DNA of 64,000 nucleotides from a bacterium. Lineage in GTDB: Bacteria; Planctomycetota; Planctomycetia; Pirellulales; Pirellulaceae. Position numbers and translations under genes: made by a program. A model generated the notes under the pieces. That model had not been told where the DNA came from. It made no database searches and saw nothing but the letters and a program-made list of their open reading frames with translations. The stretch spans positions 124,001 to 188,000 of the forward strand of contig JAUIGN010000009.1 of the NCBI GenBank assembly GCA_030430075.1. Direction: 5' to 3'. This document shows, piece after piece, positions 27,381 to 33,217 of the stretch (its first letter is position 1; each line of letters starts with the position of its first letter).

Positions 27381-28469
27381 CTACTCGATGTTCTCCAACG
27401 CCTGCTCGACGAGCGACACGACCGACTCGGGCAGCGGCACGTAGCCCATCTTGTCGCTGACCTTCTGGCCTTCGGTCAGGCAGTATTTCACCAGTCCCTT
27501 CAGCGCTTCCGCCTTCTGCGGATCGTCGTACTTCTTGTAACACAGCAGCCAGGTGTAACTGACGATCGGGTAAGCCTCGTCACCTTCGGGGTCCGGCAAC
27601 CAGGCCCGCAGATCGGGCGGCATCTGGACATTCGCCAGCGCCGCCTGCCCGCTCTCCAGCGACGGCTGCACAAACTTGCCGGCGTTGTTCTGCAAGCTGG
27701 CCATCGCGGTCTTCGTCTGCTTGGCAAATCCGTATTCGATGTAACCGATGGCTCCCGGCGTCTGCTTGATCGTCGCTGTCACGCCGTCATTTCCGGGCGA
27801 TGCAATAAACTTGTCGCTGGCCGGCCAGACAACCGTCTTTCCCGTCCCCGGGCCGTTGGCCCAATCTTCGCTGATCGCGGTCAGATGTTGCGTGAAGACG
27901 AACGTCGTTCCGCTGCTGTCGGCTCGCCGTACGACCGTGATCCCCTCGTCAGGGAGCGTCACGCCGGGATTCGCTTCCGCGATTGCCGGGTCGTTCCACT
28001 TCGTCAGCTTTCCGAGGAAGATGTTCGCATACGCTTCCCGTGTCAGCTTGATCTCATTGACACCCTCCAGGTTGTACGCCAACACCACTTCGCCCGCGGT
28101 CATCGGCAGCAGCTGCACTCCGTCGGCGACTTCGGCCATCTCTTCGTCCTTCATCGCGGCATCGCTGGCGCCGAAGTCGACCGTCTTGTTGATGAAGTCC
28201 TTGATGCCGGCGCCGCTTCCCTTCGCCTGGTAGTCGACTCGCACGCCGTCCTGGCTGTCGCTGTATTCCTTGAACCAGAACTCGTACAGCGGAGCGGGAA
28301 AGCTGGCGCCCGATCCGGTCAATTTGACCGTGCCGCCACTCGACTGGTCGCCGCCACCTCCGCCACTGGTTCCTGCGGCGCCGCCGCAGCCCACGCAGAG
28401 CCAACCCATCACCAACATCGCCATCGACCGCCAAATCATTTGATGCAGCACCGTTCGACTCCCAAACAT
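27381..28469 (-). CDS. pstS: phosphate-binding lipoprotein PstS (leading copy)
   Basis: 362 residues from ATG 28469. The signal (MLVMGWLCVGC) ends in a lipobox, followed by a Gly/Ser-rich linker (GTSGGGGGDQSSGG). The binding motifs are GSGASFPAPLYEFW, GSGAGIKDF, DFGASDAAMKD and RADSSGTTFVFTQHL. It captures phosphate outside the inner membrane for PstCAB. It is the first gene of the operon pstS-pstC-pstA-pstB-pstS, 132 nt before pstC. A candidate Pho box lies about 160 nt upstream. Confidence 0.93.
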   Translation of the reverse strand: MFGSRTVLHQMIWRSMAMLVMGWLCVGCGGAAGTSGGGGGDQSSGGTVKLTGSGASFPAPLYEFWFKEYSDSQDGVRVDYQAKGSGAGIKDFINKTVDFGASDAAMKDEEMAEVADGVQLLPMTAGEVVLAYNLEGVNEIKLTREAYANIFLGKLTKWNDPAIAEANPGVTLPDEGITVVRRADSSGTTFVFTQHLTAISEDWANGPGTGKTVVWPASDKFIASPGNDGVTATIKQTPGAIGYIEYGFAKQTKTAMASLQNNAGKFVQPSLESGQAALANVQMPPDLRAWLPDPEGDEAYPIVSYTWLLCYKKYDDPQKAEALKGLVKYCLTEGQKVSDKMGYVPLPESVVSLVEQALENIE

Positions 28470-28625
28470 GAACTGTTCCCAAAGAACTGAGGTACCTGCT
28501 GTCCGCGGCGTGCCGCGACCACCGACCCGTTCCTGGTTGGCGGGTCGCTGTACCGCACGATGAATACCACTGACCCCGCCCAACCTCAACCGCCAAACCG
28601 TCCAGGACGGTCGAATTCACGGTAG

Positions 28626-28655
28626 CTTGGCCGCCCCTTAACGGCATCTTAATGA
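28626..28655. promoter_or_regulatory. candidate Pho box upstream of the pst operon
   Basis: Three 8-mers spaced at exactly 11 bp: CTTGGCCG (28626), CTTAACGG (28637) and CTTAATGA (28648). Direct repeats of CTTAAC-like 8-mers at 11-bp spacing are the known binding pattern of PhoB-type regulators, for example in cyanobacteria. The site lies about 160 nt upstream of the pstS start. It reads in the direction opposite to the operon and its first repeat is weak, so it is a suggestion only. Confidence 0.45.
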
Positions 28656-28720
28656 TCGTGGCCGGAGGGCCTCGATCGCCGCCTTTCGACCAGCTCACCC
28701 CTACTGTCGGCGCGAAACGT

Positions 28721-30007
28721 TCATTGCGAACGTCCGGCTCCCGGGCGAATGAGTAGCGGGGTCGTGACACCTCGGTCGCCGGCCAGGCGAAGATAGAAGA
28801 GGCCGATCCCCGCCAGGCCCAGCATCAGATTGGGCGTCTCGCCGACCCGCGTTCCGCCGCAGGACCATGGGCGGCCCTGAGCGGGAAACTGGTCGATCCC
28901 TTGACGCCCGACGGCGGCGGCAGCCTCGGACAACTCGCCACGCCCCAAGACGTGCGCGGCCTCGAGCAACAGCTCGGCACTCCCTGCCCGCCCGTGGCAG
29001 AGCGAGAATTCGGTGTGCTGACCGTCTTCGGTATCGAGCCATTCCAGGGTGCGAGCCAGAGCCGCCTCGATCTCCGCCGCAACCTGCTCGTCCTGGTCGC
29101 CCAGCTCCCAGGCGCGGAGTCGAGACAATCCGATCCCGACGGCACCGTGACACCAGGCGGTCGCGAAACAAGGTGACGCGGCGTGCCCGTTGACCGGTTG
29201 GTCCTCGTCGAGCCGAAAGTCGGGCCAATTGCCCGCCGACTCTGAGAAATGAGACCGCTCGTACCGCCAGGCCTGGTGTGCCGCTTCCCGAAACCGTTCC
29301 AATCCCGTCTGGTGATCGAGCTCCAGCAAGGCGGCGGCGATCCCCGCCGTGCCGTGCGCATATCCGGTCAGGTTTTGGTCCGCGCAGCCGGGCATCGTAG
29401 CCCACGACCAACCCGCCGCGGTGCGGTCGGCCTGGGCCAGCAAGTGATCGCCCTGCACGACCGCCGCGGCCAACAGCGGTTCGGAGTCGAGCTGCGACGC
29501 CATGGCGAGCTGCGCCATGATCATGCCGGCGCTACCATCGATCATGTCCAGCGTCGTGTCGCTGGTCGGCGTTTGGACGTCGGACTCGAGCCGGCCCCGA
29601 GCTTCCTCGACTAACGCCGGATCGTTCAGGACCGTGCCGGCTTCGAGAGCTGCCAGACAGATCCCGGCAATTCCGTCGAACAACCCGCACCGCCCCTCGG
29701 GCAACCTGGAAGTCGATGCCAAGGCATGCCGCAGCGCGCCGCGCAAGACACGCTCCACAACGGCCGATCGGCGGCGGCGGAGGTAGTTCGCCAGAAACCA
29801 GGCGACGCCCGCCGTGCCGGCATACAGGCTCCCGTCCAACGTCGCGAACACATCTTGCAAGCCGGTGTGGCCCGGCCGCTTCGTCCATCCGAGCCAGTTG
29901 CACGCATCGCCGGCCCAGACCGCATCGCGACAGAGACGGTGGGCGATTCGTTCGGCCACTTCCGAGAACTCTGGCAACGGTGTTTGCTCCACCGATAACA
30001 AGCTCAT
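28721..30007 (-). CDS. LanC-type lanthionine cyclase
   Basis: 428 residues from ATG 30007; the A of this ATG is also the last base of the stop codon of the HopA1-type gene (TGATG). Seven G-x-x-G helical hairpin motifs give the alpha/alpha toroid: LYAGTAG, LFDGIAG, MIDGSAG, YAHGTAG, WCHGAVG, LCHGRAG, MLGLAG. The zinc ligands of LanC enzymes are all present: Cys286 in AWCHG, and Cys337 and His338 in SLCHG, with the conserved AHG at 217-219. LanC enzymes add Cys thiols to dehydro-amino acids to form (methyl)lanthionine rings. The neighbours (kinase, HopA1 lyase, repeat peptide) make it the cyclase of this pathway. A weak hairpin (ACGTTC, GAACGT) overlaps the stop codon. Confidence 0.93.
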   Translation of the reverse strand: MSLLSVEQTPLPEFSEVAERIAHRLCRDAVWAGDACNWLGWTKRPGHTGLQDVFATLDGSLYAGTAGVAWFLANYLRRRRSAVVERVLRGALRHALASTSRLPEGRCGLFDGIAGICLAALEAGTVLNDPALVEEARGRLESDVQTPTSDTTLDMIDGSAGMIMAQLAMASQLDSEPLLAAAVVQGDHLLAQADRTAAGWSWATMPGCADQNLTGYAHGTAGIAAALLELDHQTGLERFREAAHQAWRYERSHFSESAGNWPDFRLDEDQPVNGHAASPCFATAWCHGAVGIGLSRLRAWELGDQDEQVAAEIEAALARTLEWLDTEDGQHTEFSLCHGRAGSAELLLEAAHVLGRGELSEAAAAVGRQGIDQFPAQGRPWSCGGTRVGETPNLMLGLAGIGLFYLRLAGDRGVTTPLLIRPGAGRSQ

Positions 30008-31080
30008 CAGACATCCTCCAGCCAGCACGCATCGTCAAATGGATCGCTCCGGTTGGGATTCAAGTATGGCCGCTTCAGCGACAGCCCTTTCCAGAGAAAG
30101 CGCCGATCGACGGCCGCCAGAAACGCATCCGGATCGGTCTGTCCAGCATCGCGCACATCAAGCAGGGCCGTCGCCAATAGCCGGCACCGATCCTCGCCAA
30201 AACTACGGCCGCCACCGGGATCGTCCGCCACGCCGACTCCGGCGTGGATTTTTCTTGTGAACAAGGGAACGTGGTCGCCCAGCGCCGGTCCTGATTGCCG
30301 GGCCGCCTGCAGGGCCAACCGGCCAACGAGATCAAGATAACACCGGGCAACAAACAGGACGATCGCATCAATGCGATCATAGTTTTCTCGAGACTGCTGA
30401 CACTTGAGCTCGAACGGAACCTGGAACCGATTCAAGCTTGACGTCAACCGCTTGACCAGCGGCGGAGCCCCATCGGGCCCGACGTCAAAGTAGAAGCGAA
30501 CACAGTCGGCCTGGTCGAACTGATCGCTGAGCGTTTCACCAAACGCGAAGTAGAATCCGGGCTGCAGGTTGACCGATTCACGAACTACCTGCAGGCGGAC
30601 AGAATCTCCGTTGCGAGGCCAGCGTCCGGGGCCCCCGGGGTGCGCATAGTGTCCCGGCGGCACCGTCCGATAGCGGTCCCCCTGGCGGACCTGGACGTCA
30701 CCGTGAGGCCCGACATGGCAAATCTCCCAGCCGGGATCCCAACCTGATCGGCTCTGATTGGCGTCCGACAGCAACGCGACCATACTCTCGTCTGGCCCAC
30801 CATTGCCGCTGTCCACCGCCGGCCGCTCCCACCAGGTGCCTGCGAAGCGACGGACGAAACACTGCAGATAGAGCGTCCGCGTGAGTGTCTCGAAGAGCCG
30901 TTCCGTCCGAGTTTCAGCGGCCGCTTCACCCGCCGGCACGAACTCCTCGGCTTCGCCGCCGCCACGATCTGGTTCGCTCGCCTCCACCCGTCGACCGGCA
31001 AATGAGCAGGCATCGTGCGGACCGAATCGCACGGCTTGGAACAGGTCGACCAGGTAAGGTTCCCACGGGTGCAACGGCAT
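30007..31080 (-). CDS. HopA1-type phospho-Ser/Thr lyase (class V lanthipeptide LanY-like)
   Basis: 357 residues from ATG 31080, which shares its A with the kinase stop codon (TGATG). The frame stays open to 31440, but that part overlaps the kinase gene. The C-terminal half carries the HopA1 family pattern: VRFYFDVGPDGAPPLVK (195-210), NRFQVPFELKC (217-227), YDRIDAIVLFVARCYLD (234-250), VPLFTRKIHAGVGVADDP (271-288) and SFGEDRCRLLA (293-303). HopA1-domain proteins act with an aminoglycoside-phosphotransferase-like kinase in class V lanthipeptide and thioamitide pathways, eliminating phosphate from Ser/Thr to give dehydro residues. Type III effectors share the domain, but the operon context argues for peptide modification. 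Confidence 0.88.
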   Translation of the reverse strand: MPLHPWEPYLVDLFQAVRFGPHDACSFAGRRVEASEPDRGGGEAEEFVPAGEAAAETRTERLFETLTRTLYLQCFVRRFAGTWWERPAVDSGNGGPDESMVALLSDANQSRSGWDPGWEICHVGPHGDVQVRQGDRYRTVPPGHYAHPGGPGRWPRNGDSVRLQVVRESVNLQPGFYFAFGETLSDQFDQADCVRFYFDVGPDGAPPLVKRLTSSLNRFQVPFELKCQQSRENYDRIDAIVLFVARCYLDLVGRLALQAARQSGPALGDHVPLFTRKIHAGVGVADDPGGGRSFGEDRCRLLATALLDVRDAGQTDPDAFLAAVDRRFLWKGLSLKRPYLNPNRSDPFDDACWLEDV

Positions 31081-32159
31081 CAGCGGTCCCCTGCGAGCAA
31101 CCGCGCCACCGCGGCGGGTGTCTCGCCCAGCAGCCATTGGGCGGTCTCGAGCAGCGGCCCAAAACGGGGCTCGAGTCGTTCCGCATGCTGGTGGTGCTCG
31201 ACAATCGTCAACAACAGGCGGGCCCCAACGAACTGCAGGCAATGGGCCGCGTTCGCGGTTGCCGCGTCTGGATCCAGCCTGGCACTGCGGCCGTAACCGT
31301 CCCACACGCGCCGCATGGCCGCCGCGGCCCCGGTCTCCCCTTCCGCAGCCCACGACTCCTGAATGCCCTCTTCCACATACAGATCGCGACTGAGGAGCGG
31401 TTCGGACAGATAACCCGCCATGCCGCCGGCCACATCCCACAGCCGATCACCCCAACCGGCCAGTTCCCAATCCGCCAAGTGCAAGCGGGGCGTCCCGTCG
31501 GAATTCGGCGAGACCAGACAATTGCTCCACTTCAAGTCTCCATGAATGAGCGACGCGGGCAACCAACGCTCGGCCAGCCCCGCCAGTTGTCGCGACAGGG
31601 AGGCATCCTGGCGGACGCGTCGGGCGAGTTCGCGGATAGCCGGCGAATCGTTGTCGTGGTCCCGGACGTGGAACTGGAATATCCAAGGGGCATCATGCTC
31701 GATGCCGGTTTCACTCCCCCGCACCAAGCCGGCCGACGACGCATGAAACTCGCCCAAGCCGGTCCCCAGAAGGTCACCCAACTCGCCGGGAAACGCCCCC
31801 ACACGCCGATGGTACTGAATCCAGTCTTCCGCATCATCAATCAATTGAACAACGACGACATGGCGATCCGGATCGTAGGCAACCAGGCGCGGGAGCAGGC
31901 GCTGCCAGTCGCTCAAGCTGGAGTCCGACCACGCCAAACGGTAGCAGGAAGCTTCCCGTTGGAGCGACGCAATGCTGAGCGGATCGGTCGACTTCAGTTG
32001 CTTGACGAAGAGCCCCTTGCCGGGATCACCTGCGACCCGGAAGCTTCGATGCAGGCCATCAATCTCGCCGATGGCCAGTGGCGCGTGCACGACATCCGCA
32101 CGGCTTCGGTAACCACTCGCCACGAGGTAATGGACGAGATTTGTCGAAGTCAAGAACAT
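31080..32159 (-). CDS. stand-alone APH-fold kinase (class V lanthipeptide LanK-like)
   Basis: 359 residues from ATG 32159. The frame is open to 32384 but the extra 75 residues are Arg/Gly-rich and not protein-like; the ribosome site before 32159 is weak. Kinase motifs are present: a putative nucleotide-binding Lys53 in LFVKQLK, Glu69 in QREASCY, the catalytic loop LIHGDLKWSN (Asp208, Asn213), and the metal-binding Asp230 in LADWELAGWGD. This is the aminoglycoside phosphotransferase/choline kinase fold. In class V lanthipeptide and thioamitide clusters such a kinase phosphorylates Ser/Thr of the precursor. Its stop overlaps the start of the HopA1 gene. On motif alone it could be an antibiotic phosphotransferase; the neighbours decide. 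Confidence 0.85.
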   Translation of the reverse strand: MFLTSTNLVHYLVASGYRSRADVVHAPLAIGEIDGLHRSFRVAGDPGKGLFVKQLKSTDPLSIASLQREASCYRLAWSDSSLSDWQRLLPRLVAYDPDRHVVVVQLIDDAEDWIQYHRRVGAFPGELGDLLGTGLGEFHASSAGLVRGSETGIEHDAPWIFQFHVRDHDNDSPAIRELARRVRQDASLSRQLAGLAERWLPASLIHGDLKWSNCLVSPNSDGTPRLHLADWELAGWGDRLWDVAGGMAGYLSEPLLSRDLYVEEGIQESWAAEGETGAAAAMRRVWDGYGRSARLDPDAATANAAHCLQFVGARLLLTIVEHHQHAERLEPRFGPLLETAQWLLGETPAAVARLLAGDR

Positions 32160-32448
32160 ACACCCACAAACACCGCCAGGGCCCCCACGCGGTTCGTGCC
32201 ACCCCGGGCCCGATGTCGTCGGGAACACGGCCTGCTTCGCAAGGAACCAATGTTTCCCGCGCGCACCAACTCCAGCGATCGCTCGTCGAGCCATCCACTC
32301 GGGCCAACGCTGACCTGTGATTGGCCCTGCCGCTCGTTCATTCCGCCCGCAGTGCACGCTGCGGTTCACAGGCATCACCAGCAACCGTCAGCACTACGGG
32401 GCGACGGCTGTCGGCCAATTCCGGGAAGATTCACGATGCAGTCGCTGG

Positions 32449-32727
32449 CTACCCGCCGCACTGTCCTTCGCCACGCCGAGTGAACGCTAGGGCGGCCAGG
32501 ACGTGGTCGCGCCGCTGGGGGCTGATGGCGACGGCACCGCCGCATTGCCCTTCTCCACGCCGAGTAAACGACTCCGCGGCGATCACGTGCTGGCGGCGGG
32601 GTGGCAGGTAGGCGACGGCACCGCCACACTGTCCTTCGCCACGCCGCGTAAACGCTTCCGCCGCAGGTACATGGTCACGACGAGGTGGACAATAGTAAGC
32701 CGATGCGTTCGAGGTTGCTGAAGTCAT
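32449..32727 (-). CDS. multi-core lanthipeptide precursor candidate, three 28-residue modules
   Basis: 92 residues from ATG 32727, preceded by AAAGG with an 8-nt gap; a TTG immediately precedes the ATG. A short Ser/Thr-rich N terminus (residues 1-12) leads into three modules with an exact 28-residue period, each of the form xPPRRxHVxAAxxFTRRGEG followed by QCGG and, in the first two, AVA. Thr27/Cys34, Thr55/Cys62 and Thr83/Cys90 are at identical positions, and a further Cys13 follows the Ser/Thr-rich start. Base changes inside the FTRRGEGQCGG core are all synonymous, and the frame stops directly after the third CGG. It is the first gene of the lanthipeptide operon, about 290 nt before the kinase. 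No long classical leader is seen. Confidence 0.8.
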   Translation of the reverse strand: MTSATSNASAYYCPPRRDHVPAAEAFTRRGEGQCGGAVAYLPPRRQHVIAAESFTRRGEGQCGGAVAISPQRRDHVLAALAFTRRGEGQCGG

Positions 32728-32730
32728 CAA

Positions 32731-33217
32731 GTCAGCCTTTCAAAATACGAGCCTGGATGCCTGAAATGCCCCGCAGAAAACGACTCGAATGCTCTGGCTA
32801 CCATGCTCGACGCACTCGCTCCCCCTCCTCCCTGTTTAATCCAAACCCAAGCTCATTGCAATGAACTTTGACCGCCCCTCCCCCCCTCCAGAGTCGCATC
32901 GAAGGTCCATTGCGTCCGCAAATGCGGATCCCGCAAAATGCCGCAGATAGGCAAACTTTGCTGCGATTATCGCGGATTAGCCGCGATCCTCCCGCTGGCA
33001 TTGATGGGAAAACAACGACTTAGGAAAGCCGATTGAACGGTAAGGCGGCTGGGGAATGAAGGAATGTCATGCACAGCATGACCTACGGAAGTCCGGAAGC
33101 CGGAGGCTCAAATGCTGGACGGATGGAAGCCAAAAGAATGAAATTCCGTCGTCCAGCAGCAGCGACCACATTGGCTCCCCTCTCATTCGGCTTGTCTGGG
33201 AGAGAGGCCCAGCCGCA
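32731..33217 (-). promoter_or_regulatory. region upstream of the lanthipeptide operon with clustered inverted repeats
   Basis: 487 nt without a gene, between the TonB receptor stop and the precursor start, both on the minus strand. It holds TCCGCA-AA-TGCGGA (32915-32928), TGCGG-ATC-CCGCA (32923-32935), a further CCGCA at 32941, and ATCGCGG-ATTAG-CCGCGAT (32969-32987). The clustering suggests an operator or an RNA structure controlling the operon. No confident -35/-10 pair was identified. Confidence 0.45.
33066..33082. repeat. dispersed palindrome GTCATGC-ACA-GCATGAC, copy 3
   Basis: Identical over 17 bases to the copy at 16649 and followed by the same CTACGG. It lies between the TonB receptor gene and the lanthipeptide operon. 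Confidence 0.8.

Noticed and set aside
31083..31440. N-terminal extension of the HopA1-type protein
   Set aside because: It lies in an alternative frame over the kinase 3' end and is Arg/Gly-rich; the coupled ATG at 31080 is a better start.
30885..32483. 532-codon plus-strand open frame opposite the kinase and HopA1 genes
   Set aside because: The opposite strand encodes recognisable APH and HopA1 motifs and TGATG junctions; the plus frame has none.
32321..32611. Plus-strand 96-codon frame across the precursor repeats, with repeated CPSPRRVN
   Set aside because: Its third positions coincide with those of the minus frame, so conservation does not exclude it, but it stops before the third module, has no ribosome site and points away from the operon.
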